From NCBI GenBank assembly GCA_028829895.1, contig CM054179.1, forward strand, positions 48,753,391 to 48,817,390: a DNA stretch of 64,000 nucleotides. The letters are read 5' to 3'. The notes beneath the pieces were generated by a model. It ran no database searches, was not told the origin of the DNA, and saw nothing but the letters and a program-made list of their open reading frames with translations. Of this stretch, positions 1-11,723 are shown piece after piece. Made by a program: the position numbers and the translations under genes. Source of the stretch: Sinotaia quadrata (lineage: Eukaryota > Mollusca > Gastropoda > Architaenioglossa > Viviparidae). Within the stretch, counting starts at the first letter, position 1, and every line of letters starts with the position of its first letter.

Positions 1-1778
1 TTTTTCAGAATAATGCACGCTTTCTTATTCGAATCGTCAGTGTTGACGTCACTAACAAGTACAGCTTGTCTGCGTAACTTGTCTAGTGTTTCGTCCTCAG
101 CTTGTAATATTTTAATCTCGCTAACTGTTGCTTTATCTACGGCTGGTGCGGCAGACATCGGTGCAGTTACAGATTTGTCTTTACTACTCGCTGCTCTGGT
201 TACAGCGTTAACCAGTGGTGGTTCGATTGAAGTTTGTTTTTTGCACGGCAAAACATACTTGCAACCAAGGATCACGTCATGCGGTGAGTTTTCCATAACT
301 GCCGCTTTGACTGTTCCTTCTACAAAGTCTGAAACAATCGAGACTTCAGCTACTGGTAAAATGTCTTGTTCGCCGTTTGCAAAGGTGACAGAGATTGTCT
401 CCCCTGTGTAGTCGGTACGGTTAACTAATGATGCATTTACAATAGCGTCTAGCTCACACCCTGTATCAAGCAAAGCGATTGTATCGTGACCGTTTGCCTG
501 TACTGGTGTTCGATTCGACTTTTCTGTTTTAGGTGTATGACTTTCTACTGCGTAAACTTTAGCTGTTTTCTTTTCAGGACATGTTCGTGAAAAATGGCCA
601 CTATCACCACAAGTGTAACATGCAAGATTCTTTTTATCTTTCTGTTTGTCGGACTTGTTTTTAGTGTCGGGTTTAGATGTTTTATCATCACGCTCATTAG
701 GTGCCTTCCCGTCATTTTTCTTATCCTTTCGAGTCTGCGGTTCGTTCGGTCGAGACTTGTTGTTCGCGTGTGCGTTCGAGAATCGAGAATGTGCGTCATC
801 AAAGCGATCGGCGGCGTTGCCTATCTCCTCTAGCGTAGATTTTTCCCTTATTGCTAAGTGAATCAGTAGATCTGATTTGTATGACCCGAGAATATGGTCT
901 TTTACCATTTCATCCCTAAGACCTGCGTACGTCTGTGGAGTTTCGGCTAGATCTATCCATCTTTGGAACAAGTCAGCTACGCGTCGTATGTACTGTGCGT
1001 GCGTCTCTGAACTGGCTTTAGTGGCCTGTTTAAACTTACGTCGGTATGTATCTGCTGTGAGTTTGTAACGTTTCAATAATGCGGCCTTGACTGTGTCGTA
1101 ATTATCTGACTCAGAATCGCTAAGCTTATTGAACTCGTTTTTCGCACTGCCCTGCAATAACCCCGATAAATTTATCGCCCAATGTTCCGCTGGAATGTTT
1201 GTTGCTCTGGCTAACTTTTCAAACGTTTTTAAATACGCGTCTATTTGATCTTTGTTCTCATCAAATGGGACCATATTTATCTTTGGAATGATATTTTCAA
1301 TTCTACTGTGATTATTTCCATCGCTAGAACGCGAATCACCACTGCTTCTGCGGTCACGGTTTGGATTGGTAACTTCTAGTTTCTTTACTTCCCATTCTAA
1401 CCGTTTTATTTCCGCGTCTGCGGCGATGCGTTTGGCTTCTGTATCCGCTGCGATACGTTTTGTTTCAATGTCGGCTAATCTTTCAGCTTCTAACTTTTTA
1501 ACTTCAGCTTCTTGCTTTTTAGCTTCTGCGTCAGCTGCGATGCGTTTAGCTTCAGTTTCGGCTAGTTTTTCAGCTTCTAACTTCTTCAGTTCGCGATTAG
1601 CAACGCGTTCTTCTCTTTCTATCTCTTGCCTTTCTTTGTCCGCTTTTTCTACTCTCTCCTTTTCTGCTTTTTCCGCTTTCTCTAGCTCAGTTTTGATGTA
1701 GCTAGTCAGTTCGTCACCCTGATATCCTATCATGATACCGGTTTCTTTCAGGTCTTCGATAACCTGTTTGCGATCCAT
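1..1778 (-). CDS. LTR retrotransposon Gag-protease polyprotein, partial (runs off left edge)
   Basis: One continuous minus-strand frame starts at the ATG at 1776-1778 and has no stop down to base 1, giving at least 592 codons. I read every codon. An in-frame stop (1788-1790) lies just upstream and the start context is AAAATGG. Residues about 20-130 are a charged, Glu/Lys/Ala-rich probable coiled coil with repeated AKRIAAD units. A capsid-like helical region follows. A zinc knuckle CX2CX4HX4C lies at C387-C390-H395-C400. A retropepsin active site LLDTG has its Asp at residue 438 and is followed by Cys, with a later DVILG motif typical of retropepsins. Gag and protease share one frame with no frameshift. 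Reverse transcriptase and integrase would lie beyond the window. The order Gag, CCHC, protease fits Ty3/gypsy-like elements, but without RT the clade is inference. The lack of disabling changes suggests a young or constrained copy. Confidence 0.88.
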   Translation of the reverse strand, partial: MDRKQVIEDLKETGIMIGYQGDELTSYIKTELEKAEKAEKERVEKADKERQEIEREERVANRELKKLEAEKLAETEAKRIAADAEAKKQEAEVKKLEAERLADIETKRIAADTEAKRIAADAEIKRLEWEVKKLEVTNPNRDRRSSGDSRSSDGNNHSRIENIIPKINMVPFDENKDQIDAYLKTFEKLARATNIPAEHWAINLSGLLQGSAKNEFNKLSDSESDNYDTVKAALLKRYKLTADTYRRKFKQATKASSETHAQYIRRVADLFQRWIDLAETPQTYAGLRDEMVKDHILGSYKSDLLIHLAIREKSTLEEIGNAADRFDDAHSRFSNAHANNKSRPNEPQTRKDKKNDGKAPNERDDKTSKPDTKNKSDKQKDKKNLACYTCGDSGHFSRTCPEKKTAKVYAVESHTPKTEKSNRTPVQANGHDTIALLDTGCELDAIVNASLVNRTDYTGETISVTFANGEQDILPVAEVSIVSDFVEGTVKAAVMENSPHDVILGCKYVLPCKKQTSIEPPLVNAVTRAASSKDKSVTAPMSAAPAVDKATVSEIKILQAEDETLDKLRRQAVLVSDVNTDDSNKKACIILK

Positions 1779-2373
1779 TTTACTGTCTTAGCGCGCTGGC
1801 TACAATAACAATGTATCTCGTGAATTGTGTGTTTTAACCGTCGGCGATAACTCCGCTTATCCCGAAAATAACTTTTAGGCTACAACCTTACAAAAATTAT
1901 TTAATTTACTCAGAACACCTTCCGAAATAAATTACGCGTTAACTCTTTACACGTTTCACCTGCTTGTCACAGTGTCCGCTGTTCCAAGACTTCCGTAATG
2001 TCACGGCTCCTACCATACAACATTACACATTATATCTAGCACCCTAAATATAATAGTCCGAAGTCTGTTACTACCGATAACTCTCCTAGCTGGCGGTATA
2101 ACCTTCGACTCCTCACAATGAAGTACTCAGTAACACAATACTAAATAAATCATTCAATAGCTAACATGACATATTTAACTACGCTTAAATATATCAACAT
2201 TAACTAACATGCACGCTACTCTGCAAAAGAATACATGCACATGTCACAACAAAAGCAAAGAAAATCAGTGATACAAAAATCAAAAGAACAATTGGCAATT
2301 CTGTTCGTTCGTTCGTTTCTAGGTTATGATGCGCCCTATGTATAAAAATGTTACAATTTACAATTTAATACAT

Positions 2374-2393
2374 ATCAATCCCGCGACGACCCA
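2374..2393 (-). other. candidate primer-binding site of the LTR retrotransposon
   Basis: On the minus strand the sequence starts TGGGTCGTCGCGGGATT, four bases after the proposed LTR end at 2398. Its complement ends in CCCA and contains AATCCC, which looks like the T-arm plus acceptor end of a tRNA. I could not name the tRNA. The position between LTR and gag is right for reverse-transcription priming. Confidence 0.45.
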
Positions 2394-2397
2394 CACT

Positions 2398-3482
2398 TGT
2401 TACGTTTCCAGTATTTATTTAAAGACCCTGCTTAGAATAATTAAAAGACTTTAAATATAATTAATTCTTCCTCTCATATTCTACGCAGACTGGTTGCTCA
2501 ATTTATTATCTGACTAATTAAAAGTGCGTCTTGTAGTTCAGACGACAAATTTACAGACTAATAAACTGCGAACTTTTAGCTAGATTTGAAAACAGTTAAA
2601 TCCCTCTAAATTAATATGCACTCGTCATCAATCTTTCTGCTCATCCGCCCCCATTCAAATCTAAGAATTAATCTAATTGGTCTATTGTGCATAGAAATCA
2701 ACTACTAAGAGGTATTAACAAAGGAAATAAGATTTAATAAAGTTTAACAAATTAACAATAAATCGAATGCAACGCGAATAGTCTTCACTCTGTCTTTACG
2801 CGCCTATGCCTGATTTTTGTCAATCTAAATTGCCAGAAAAGTGTTCCTTTGAGATCTGTACACTTGATCTTGCACTTAGCTCTATTCTTGTATCCTTGGT
2901 CTCAACACTCAATCATGCTGATTCGTTCCCTCAGTCCCCCTTTAACGACACACGTAGTGCATAAGGAATGATGTCCCTTTGTTAGTGGCTAGGAACTGGA
3001 ATTTTTGCAGCATGGCCCTCAGAGTGGATTTCGACACGCTTACACCAATAAGCTAATGCAGGTGAGGCATGGGTGAACATGAACCATGAGCCGACCTGTG
3101 GATGCAACGTGTTTGGATATAATTCTCAACCTAACAGGTCCTACCTAGGCATGGCTCAATTAAATGCGCTGAACAAAGAGTTTCGACCTCGCGTCGCTTA
3201 CAATTAAATTTTAGAAAAAATATAATCGTCTCACATGTGTTCCATTTAACAGTCATGACGTATGAAGCAATAAAATAGATACAACGTTAAATTAATGTTC
3301 ATACAAGAGGTAATTCAAACCGACAGAGCGCTTCACAATTTACAATTAAAATTACACGCAATAATTGAATTACATGAAGAATTCATATCGAGCGCAGCAT
3401 TCTGGCTCTTAGTGAATTAAAACAATATAAATTAAAGTACAGAAATGGAAAAATGGTTACAATAAATTTATATTCCGTAACA
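2398..3482 (-). repeat. candidate 5' LTR of the gypsy-like element
   Basis: The interval is bounded by TGTTACG at 2398-2404 and CGTAACA at 3476-3482, a perfect 7-bp terminal inverted repeat with the usual TG...CA ends. Its length would be 1085 bp. On the minus strand an AATAAA lies about 15 bases before the proposed 3' end, as expected for an R region, and a tRNA-like primer site follows within four bases. A leader of about 620 bases then leads to the gag ATG. The partner LTR and target duplication are outside the window, so the boundaries are unconfirmed. Confidence 0.5.
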
Positions 3483-4172
3483 TATAGGTTTTCAGCTATT
3501 TCTCTGAACCATGCTCAAGTGTATATGGAAATCATATAATACATAGCACAAATACATACTTAAACAATACATAGGCAAATACTATTAAATAAAATGATAC
3601 CTTTGAGAGAAGTCGAAGGGTACCTTGATTCTCTATGGCGCCGGCTGCCTCTCACGACCCGAGTAAGCTGATGGAATTAGCTAAAATGTGCTCGAAGTGA
3701 GGGAGCGGAAGCGTGTGGGTACATATATAGAAAGGTATATTGCGTATCACGTGACTGTTCGCAAAGCATGTGGTTGGTTCGAGAACTGGACAATGGTCCT
3801 AAAGTTACATAACATCTTGACCTGTTCTAGAAGCACCTAGAAAAAGGAAGCTTTGAACAAAGGGCCAAGGGTTTCAAATATTCGAATTTGAAGTAAACAA
3901 GGCAAGTGGGTCACGAAGTCGGACAATTTTATCAGACTGTGACAGTGGGACAAAACAGATTATTGCCCTTTCAAAGGGTGCTTTTGTGGCACACTGACAT
4001 GGCTCGATCAAGATCACCGTTTTCCAATCCAACGCTGGCACGCACCAGTTATTGAAATGTCTAAGATATAGCTGAATGTAAATGTTTAAATGGATAGCCA
4101 TCGATAGAAAGATAGATAGCTATCAAACAACGAAGACCCATAGACGGCTTTGTAGTAGTGAGCACATGTGTT
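3483..4172. other. flanking non-coding DNA, no gene seen
   Basis: Sequence outside the proposed LTR. A short minus-strand open frame (3874-4101) has no recognisable motif and is treated as chance. A small GATA-type simple tract lies near 4105-4120. Confidence 0.4.
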
Positions 4173-4890
4173 GATAGGTTTGTGACAAAGAGACTAACAA
4201 CACAGTACAGTAAGATATAAAGTGAGATGGGTTTGTGACAAAGAGACTAACAACACAGTACAGTAAGATATAAAGTGAGATGGGTTTGTGACAAAGAGAC
4301 TAACAACACAGTACAGTAAGATATAAAGTGAGATATGTTTGTGACAAAGAGACTAACAACACAGTACAGTAAGATATAAAGTGAGATAGGTTTGTGACAA
4401 AGAGACTAACAACACAGTACAGTAAGATATAAAGTGAGATGGGTTTGTGACAAAGAGACTAACAACACAGTACAGTAAGATATAAAGTGAGATAGGTTTG
4501 TGACAAAGAGACTAACAACACAGTACAGTAAGATATAAAGTGAGATAGGTTTGTGACAAAGAGACTCACACCACAGTACAGTAAGATATAAAGTGAGATG
4601 GGTTTGTGACAAAGAGACTAACAACACAGTACAGTAAGATATAAAGTGAGATATGTTTGTGACAAAGAGACTAACAACACAGTACAGTAAGATATAAAGT
4701 GAGATAGGTTTGTGACAAAGAGACTAACAACACAGTACAGTAAGATATAAAGTGAGATGGGTTTGTGACAAAGAGACTAACAACACAGTACAGTAAAATA
4801 TAAAGTGAGATAGGTTTGTGACAAAGAGACTCACACCACAGTACAGTAAGATATAAAGTGAGATAGGTTTGTGACAAAGAGACTCACAAC
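4173..4890. repeat. minisatellite, 53-bp unit, about 13.5 copies
   Basis: Units containing TTTGTGACAAAGAGACTAAC repeat every 53 bp with few changes (GATGGG/GATAGG/GATATG, AACAAC/CACACC). As 53 is not a multiple of three, and each unit is open on the minus strand, overlapping spurious frames are seen there; they are not genes. Confidence 0.95.
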
Positions 4891-5639
4891 TAAATGTATA
4901 ACTAAAAAAATCCCCTAGTAGTTTCATTGATTTGAATTGTTTTTAACGATTTTAAAAAATTTAATTTTAGGTCAACATTTCAATTCAGATGACGCATTAA
5001 GAAGTGTTATCGATAATATTATTATCTATTATGATAGTTCATGTGAACAACCTAAGTTGTTTTATTTTAATTTAAATGGCAGCACATTTCTCTCTGTTCA
5101 AAGGTCAAATGTAACAGAAGAAAATGACATCTTTGACAAGGAAAGATTCTCAACGACGAAGAATGTAGTTATTATAGAAATTTTAAACAAATGCTCTCTA
5201 TATATCTGAGAAAGAAAGAATTAAAGGAGAATTAGAGAGAAGGAAAATGGGTCGGTAAAAAGACCAAGAGCGAAAGTTAAATGTTTGTTAGTCTTTCCGA
5301 GTGACAGAATAAAAACTGGATGGCGAACAGATCCTCATGGTGTGTGTCGTTATTGAACAACCTTGACACCTTGCTAAGAGTGAAATACAGGATATGCCGA
5401 GACGCGATTTAAAAAAGTAATGTCAGTCAGTATCGACACCACTGTTGAGATTTCTCGCGTGTGGAAGTGACTGCGCCGCACGAATGTCTAATTACAGGTA
5501 CATGTATATACATGCAAACACAATATCGCGGTGATATTTAGCGAAGCAAGAGTCAAAACTTGTGAACAACATTGCAACAAACAAGGATGTTTACAAGAAG
5601 ATTTATTGGACTGAAATGTGTAGTAATATTGTCAAGTAC
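4891..5639. other. non-coding, one unexplained short open frame
   Basis: A 90-codon plus-strand frame (4937-5209) is preceded by an acceptor-like TTTAATTTTAG before 4971. It has no recognised domain and no neighbouring exon that joins it. It could be a transposon scrap or chance. The rest shows no gene. Confidence 0.3.
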
Positions 5640-6120
5640 AGAATACACCTCCGAAATTACTTTAGACTATTTATTGGTCGCGCATTTAGTCTCATTACTA
5701 CAAACCTATAGAAACATGTTCGAAATTACCTTACTGTATTAATTGATACGTGTATTTAATCTCATTACCACTAACCTATATTTTTTTTTTAAATGCGAAA
5801 TAGCCTTAATCGGTTTAGTGTAATAACTGATACGCGTATTTAGTTTCATTACCACAAGATAGGTGTACGAAAATAACCTTGCTGTATTTATTATAGGTAC
5901 AGCTAGTTTCATTACCACAAGATAGGTGTACGAAAATATCCTTGCTGATTTATTTATAGGTACAGCTAGTTTCATTACCACAAAATAAAATAATGATGCG
6001 AAGTAACTTTAGTATATTTATAAGTACAGCTTGTTTCATTACCACAAAACTGTACGAAGTAACCTTACTGTATTTATAAGTGCAGTTAGTCTTCTTACCA
6101 CAAACCTATAAATACACGTG
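5640..6120. repeat. degenerate tandem repeat, about 63-bp unit
   Basis: About seven diverged units share TAGTTTCATTACCACAA and TGTACGAA(A)ATAACCTT. Unit starts at 5841, 5904, 5967 and 6031 give a spacing of 63-64 bp. Confidence 0.8.
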
Positions 6121-6153
6121 CACAGTAATACAAAGTGGTCTACCGATTAACCC

Positions 6154-6305
6154 GCCATGCTTCTCGTAGCTCAGTTTCAATAATTTCCTTGTAATGGTAA
6201 TTTTGCATGCTTCTCCTAGCTCAGTTTCAATAATTTCCTTGTAATGGTAATTAAGCATGCTTCTCCTAGCTCAGTTTCAATAATTTCCTTGTAATGGTAA
6301 TTATG
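6154..6305. repeat. tandem repeat, 50-bp unit, three copies
   Basis: CATGCTTCTC starts at 6156, 6206 and 6256. The units are nearly identical. Confidence 0.9.
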
Positions 6306-7234
6306 CATGCTCAGCTTACTGAGTTTCGGCATGTTTTTGCGACATCAAACTATTAGTACTTGTTGAAAACGCTTTCAATAGTCAGAAAGTTTACCCATTT
6401 GATTGACTCCCAAATAGTTCCGGGTATTTACTTGAGTTTAATGCGCAAAATAATGATTCCAATACGAAGTCAGCTAACAACTAACGTGTCCGGTAGTCGG
6501 CGAAATGAAGTGCCTGATTCCTAGAGTAATTGTCAGGGACCACAATAAATGACACGCACATGAATAAGTGACACCTTCTCTAACTGAAGAGGACACGGGA
6601 GTACTCAATTTCACACTGCGCCATTCTAGACAAGGATATGTCAAGTTATTTAAGCTGGTGGTTAGGCGGGTATGGCTTTTTATAAAATCAATAGCCATCT
6701 TCGGACAGCTTAAATGTTAGCCCAGCAATGACATTAACTATTATAATCACTGATTATCAATATTACTTATTTTCATATACATTTCTGGCAGGGACTGTAC
6801 ATGTTTAAAATATGACGTACTTAACATAATCAGTTCACTTCTAACGAAAATTTGTTCTAAAGTCTGGATCAAACAACTGGAACAACTGCATTATCCCCCT
6901 TGAAATTATATTCGCAAATTCTGTGTGCGTACATGTGGGGCTGTGACTCATTATTCGATTGTTGAAGAGCGTCGTGAGGTACAAAAGCTATCGGCCTCTA
7001 TTTTCTAAAAGAGATCCTTATACACAGTGGACAGCAGGGCAGTTTTAAGCTGTGTTCACAACCAAGCACTCGTAAGACAAATTCTTACCGAGTGTTTAAT
7101 TAAGTGCATGGCTCCCACGAGCTCAGAACTACTGTATCTAGGTACCGGTGGTCGATCTATGTCCGTCTCGCGCTTGAAGTAAATGCATGTACCGTACTGT
7201 CTCCAAAGAGAATTTCTGTCGGTAAAGAGTGGCT
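6306..7234. other. non-coding intergenic DNA, nothing recognised
   Basis: No domain-bearing frame was seen. A 74-codon minus frame (6474-6698) loosely resembles the one near 3874-4101 in layout but has no known motif. Confidence 0.4.
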
Positions 7235-7590
7235 GTGATTGCCGATATGCCTAAGTGGTATCTCAAACCGGTATAACTGTGTGTAGGTGTGCCTAAGTGA
7301 CAAGTCTGCTAGTATAACTACATCTAAGTGTGCCTAACTGATAACTCTGCTGGTATAACTGTATCTAGGTGTGCCTAAGTGACAAGTCTGCTAGTATAAC
7401 TACATCTAAGTGTGCCTAACTGATAACTCTGCTGGTATAACTGTATCTAGGTGTGCCTAAATGGTATCTCTATCGGTATGACTATATCTACATACCTAAG
7501 TGGTATTTCTGCCGGTGTTTCTGTATCTCTGTACGCCTAAGTGTTATTTCTGCCGGTGTTTCTGTATCTCTGCACGCCTAAGTGGATTCT
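7235..7590. repeat. tandem repeat, 41-42-bp unit with 83-bp higher order
   Basis: GTGCCTAAGT/GTGCCTAACT recurs at about 7288, 7329 and 7371, alternating between two unit variants. About eight units, decaying towards the right. Confidence 0.85.
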
Positions 7591-8485
7591 CTGTCTGTAC
7601 ATGTATATAAATATGTGTGTACCTAAGTAGATACCCTGGTGTGAAACCATAATGAACCTAATGTGACATAGGAAGACGTTTCGTTCTTTTTTCCCTACAG
7701 TATAGTAGTTAACGTTGAAATTGCTTAGGTGTACTAACCTTACTCTGCACACCCCTCACCCCGGCCCGCAGCTATACCACTCCTCTTTTTGATCATTTCG
7801 GTGCGTCAGATTAATTTTTGTACCTAATAAATATTAATCATAATGCCAATAGTAACTGTTAAAACAGTTATATTTAGTCATTAAAATAAATCTTATGCTC
7901 TTAAAAATACGTCAACTGTTTACTGTGTTGGTAACTAAAGAGTATTTTGCAATCATGACAAAATTATGGTTCAGAAAAAATTTTTTTTTTTTCAAAGTGG
8001 CGATCAAAAATAAGCATCAGCCACTTCACATACGGTTAAGTAACAAAATAATTTGCAAGTAGCCTGTATTTATATGAGGGTGAGGGTGGGGAGTCTTGTA
8101 GCATTTTGAACAAGAAGAGAGAAGAGAACTTTCATGAGGCTGAAAACGTTTACAAACTAAGCTTCTTCTTTTATTATGATTAGAGCAGTTTCAGGCTTCT
8201 GCCGATTTCACTCGTTGGCACAAGGTGTGCCGCTGTTGGTAGAGTTGAAGGTGAAAAAAAAGACACAGTGGAGGGTGGTAGAGGTGATGATGAAAAGTGG
8301 CCTATTTCCGTTGCATTAATGTCTGGACGGCATAGGCGGACTTTAGTCCGGTATTCCAAGGGCTAAAGTTGTGGTGGATGTTGTTGCTGTTGTTCCCGAT
8401 CTTGGAGTGGGAGTGGGGTGTCTTACAAAGCCCATGCTAGTAGCACGCTAAGTCTGTACCTAGTGTGTACATACGCCCTGTTATC
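7591..8485. other. non-coding intergenic DNA, nothing recognised
   Basis: AT-rich sequence with an A/T homopolymer near 7976-7993. No gene supported. Confidence 0.4.
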
Positions 8486-8619
8486 GTTGTTTACAAACTA
8501 AGCCCTGCTGGACGTGTGTTATATATGTGATCTATAATACTTAGAGATTTACGTTGTTTACAAACCAAGCCCTGCTGGACGTGTGTTATATATGCGATCT
8601 ATAATACTTAGAGATTTAA
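8486..8619. repeat. tandem duplication, 67-bp unit
   Basis: Two near-identical copies start with GTTGTTTACAAAC at 8486 and 8553. Confidence 0.9.
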
Positions 8620-8650
8620 AGAAAAGAAAAAGAAGTGTGCCTAAACGTTT

Positions 8651-8813
8651 ACAGGAGTACAGAGTCAACAGAGCACGTTCTAATCAATCTAAACCGTCAA
8701 GAAGACCGCTTTCAGCGTTCTATAAAACTTAGAGACTTAAAGCGGTCTTGCACAAGTACAGAGTCAACAGAGCACGTTTTAATCAATATAAACCGTCAAG
8801 ACGACCGCTTTCA
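8651..8813. repeat. tandem duplication, 99-bp spacing
   Basis: GTACAGAGTCAACAGAGCACG occurs at about 8657 and 8756, followed in both copies by a similar ACCGTCAAGA(A/C)GACCGCTTTCA. Short plus-strand frames across it are incidental. Confidence 0.85.
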
Positions 8814-9174
8814 TTATCACTTGAATGCAATCAGCCTTCTTCTTTATGTAGGGGGCGCTTTCGGCTTCCGCCGCTTTCGCGCTTAGAAAACGCAATTAGC
8901 CTCTCACATCCGCCTGTTTATATATCAACTAGTTTATGAGCAGAAGAGGGGGTAGGGGTGGGAATCGCACACCATTATATACAGTATTACATTGATTAGA
9001 AAGGAAAACACAGACATATTAATATTAGTATACTAAGTATGCTAGTGAAAGTGCAAAACTGTTTATACCAAATGCTGAGAAAAGTAAAATACTGATATTC
9101 TAGCATTCTAAGAGTAATGGTGAACATATTAAAACGCGCTGACTCAAGACGTTTCCACACAATCATACACGAAC

Positions 9175-9520
9175 CAGTGAAATAGTACAACTGCTCTTTA
9201 ATACAGTAAATAATCGTATGTATTTCTGTCCTTATACAACTGCTCTTTAATATAGTAAATAATCGATGTGTTTCTATCCTCATACAACTGCTCTTTAATA
9301 CTGTAAATAATCGTATGTATTTCTGTCCTTATACACGTACGAGTGAAACAGTACAACTGCTCTTTAATACTGTAAATAATCGACGTGTTTCTGTCCTTAT
9401 ACACGTACGAGTGAAACAGTACAACTGCTCTTTAATACAGTAAATAATCGTATGTATTTCTGTCCTTATACAACTGCTCTTTAATACAGTAAATAATCGA
9501 TGTGTTTCTGTCCTCATACT
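9175..9520. repeat. tandem repeat, units of about 52 and 68 bp
   Basis: ACAACTGCTCTTTAATA...GTAAATAATCG recurs about six times. Some units carry an extra CGTACGAGTGAAACAGT segment, so two unit lengths are interleaved. Minus-strand frames through it are shadows. Confidence 0.88.
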
Positions 9521-11009
9521 GCAAATGCATTGATCTGCTCAGGACATTTCACGCAATACCTACGGTACGAGTCCACGAACAGACGACCACTTCTTCGCTA
9601 GCGCTCTAGAGTCGCCTAGTCAACCTACCCAAGACCCACCCTCCCGGTAATCCACCCTTCCGGCCACCCTTGCCAGGCAAGAAATACCTCTGACTTGGAG
9701 GCTATCGCTTGTGATAAACACCCGCACTTATCGTTCGGGCTTACGAAATTGTATGCTACCCATGCAATTGTAAAGCAGGTGTTCACTTGGAGTTTAGTAA
9801 AGAGGTGGAAGAAAGAAGTGATTTCGTTTTAGGCTGTAAAGTACAGGAGGGATAAACTACCACATTTGAAGGAAGTGGTGTATAACAACAGTAAGTTCAT
9901 TGCATGCGTATAATAATTTTTTTAAAAAAAACAAACCTTGCGTACGCTTGCATCAGTTGCAGTATTAATTCATGCATTAGAACAAGTGTCCTACAGACTT
10001 CCATTTATATAATAATGCTACTCGTGGGCCACGTACCAGAATGTCAGTCAGATAAATTATATTTCGGAGATTAGCTTATTATCTAACGCTCACTTTTCTC
10101 CTAATGCAAACGGTTAAAATGTCAGTAATTATTTTATCTATTTGTTTTGTCAAGATTTTTTAATTTATTTATTCCGTGGGCTTTTCATAAAGATTTCTTT
10201 AACAATAGCCAGAATTTATGAGATACAAATGAGAAGATAGCATTTCATGATGAAGAAAAAGAAATGACAATTTAAGTTTGCTTTTAAGTATGTAACTAAT
10301 ACGAATCGAATCACGCGCAACGTCGTAACAAATCGAGTTGAATCGTTTATCTAAAAACTGGACAAGTGAACGAACACGGACAGTTAGTGAAGATGCACCA
10401 GAATAAAGACGCTAAAAATAGAACAAGTTCTTTGCTTGAACGGACGTAAAATAACGAACGGAAAACAAACACAAACAGTCTTTGATCACGCCTGTTATGA
10501 ACTGTTTGGTGGTTTCAGTCACCAGGGGTGGAGGTGGGGGATGATAAGAAATTGTATCCGGATTCGGCCTGTCTTAGTACTGAAGAAGAGAACCTTCCTT
10601 TAACGCTGTCATTTTCTCTAGGACGCGCAAACTTTGGCTATGCATGATTGAACTTGAAGTGCGCCCATCTGACGAACAGAGTGAGATCGTAGTTTTCTGA
10701 AATGCAGAATGTACAGCATAGTAGTAAAATGTTTTCATTGAATATTTGAGCAATGCATACATATAATATATGTATTCTATCAGATTTAAGATATCACCAC
10801 TTGCGGAGTTATTTCCCTTGTAATTATAGGTCAAGTGCATTTACTATTAGTCTAATAGCGCTCTAACGATGCAAAACAATAATTTGGTTCTATGGTTGTA
10901 AACTTTCTTATGATAATTACTTTGTTTAGTTTTCCTTTAAAAATAAAAACTGTAAAAGCGGATGATTTAACCGATTGAGTGTCTCTTTGTAGGTGTTGGT
11001 TATGTTTGT
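9521..11009. other. non-coding intergenic DNA, nothing recognised
   Basis: 1.5 kb without a supported gene. An 88-codon minus frame (10574-10840) has no recognisable motif. Confidence 0.4.
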
Positions 11010-11420
11010 TTGTTTCCTTTTTCTAAGGCTTGCATGGAGCCTTTTGTCTTAGATGTTCTCGACCTTTGGATCGCGACCACCATTTGTAACACTCTAAGGG
11101 TAGGGCGAATGGGTGGTAGTCGTGGTAGTATTGCGTTAGCTTTCTTTCTCTCCGGAACTCGCGTGGGGCCTTTCGTGGGCCCTGGTAAACTCTGGAGAGA
11201 CTTGGTTCCCCTTCTTGTATTCTGGGGTCCCGACCACCATATGGGCCCCCTAATATCGAGGCCTCCACTCCCCCCCCAAATGTGGCATATGAGGTGGAGC
11301 ACGTATCTTAGAAGTGGTGCTTGCGTGGCGTCTCGGCCCTTAATAGCACGGAGGGACTTAGTTCCCCTAGCTATAGTCTGGGGTCCCGGCCACCATTGGA
11401 CCACTAAATATAGAAGCTTT
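11010..11420. repeat. diverged tandem units of about 157 bp, GC-rich
   Basis: The motif (G)CGACCACCAT or CGGCCACCAT, preceded by TCTGGGGTCCC in two copies, occurs near 11072, 11231 and 11387, a spacing of 156-159 bp. Longer stretches (GACTTGGTTCCCCT / GACTTAGTTCCCCT) also recur. The block is GC-rich against AT-rich flanks and is open on both strands (174 codons plus, 142 minus). I read this as a satellite fragment or repeat-derived block, not a gene. Confidence 0.7.
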
Positions 11421-11723
11421 TTCCTCAAAGTAGGGAGTGTATGTGTGTGTGTGTGTGTGGAAGGGGGTGTATCAGCATCATTTGTTTTCTTTCTTTTTTT
11501 AATTTACTGCCTTGCAATTACTTCGACGGTATAATAAAGGTCGTTGTAATGTTATTTGCTCTGAAAAGCTATTTTAAAATTATTTATTAATTAATACAAT
11601 TTATCTTTCTCCATAATCGTGATGTAAAAACTTTAGCGCATTTTCACCAGGCCAACGTATTTAGTGAACCAAGTGTTGTGTTGACATTCACACAGCGATG
11701 AATGAGTTCTCAGGCCGAAGTTC

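Noticed and set aside
4406..4927. Minus-strand frames with Ser/Leu/Thr-rich repeats
   Set aside because: They are translations of the 53-bp minisatellite; the same unit is read in shifting frames.
4937..5209. 90-codon plus frame with an acceptor-like start
   Set aside because: No domain, no partner exon and no codon bias; kept only as a note.
3874..6698. Two minus frames (3874-4101, 6474-6698) with loosely similar layout, possibly diverged copies of one element
   Set aside because: Similarity is a few scattered residues; DNA similarity by eye is too weak to claim homology.
11010..11534. 174-codon plus frame and antisense 142-codon frame as genes
   Set aside because: Explained by internal 157-bp repeats; ends in a TG microsatellite, no known domain.
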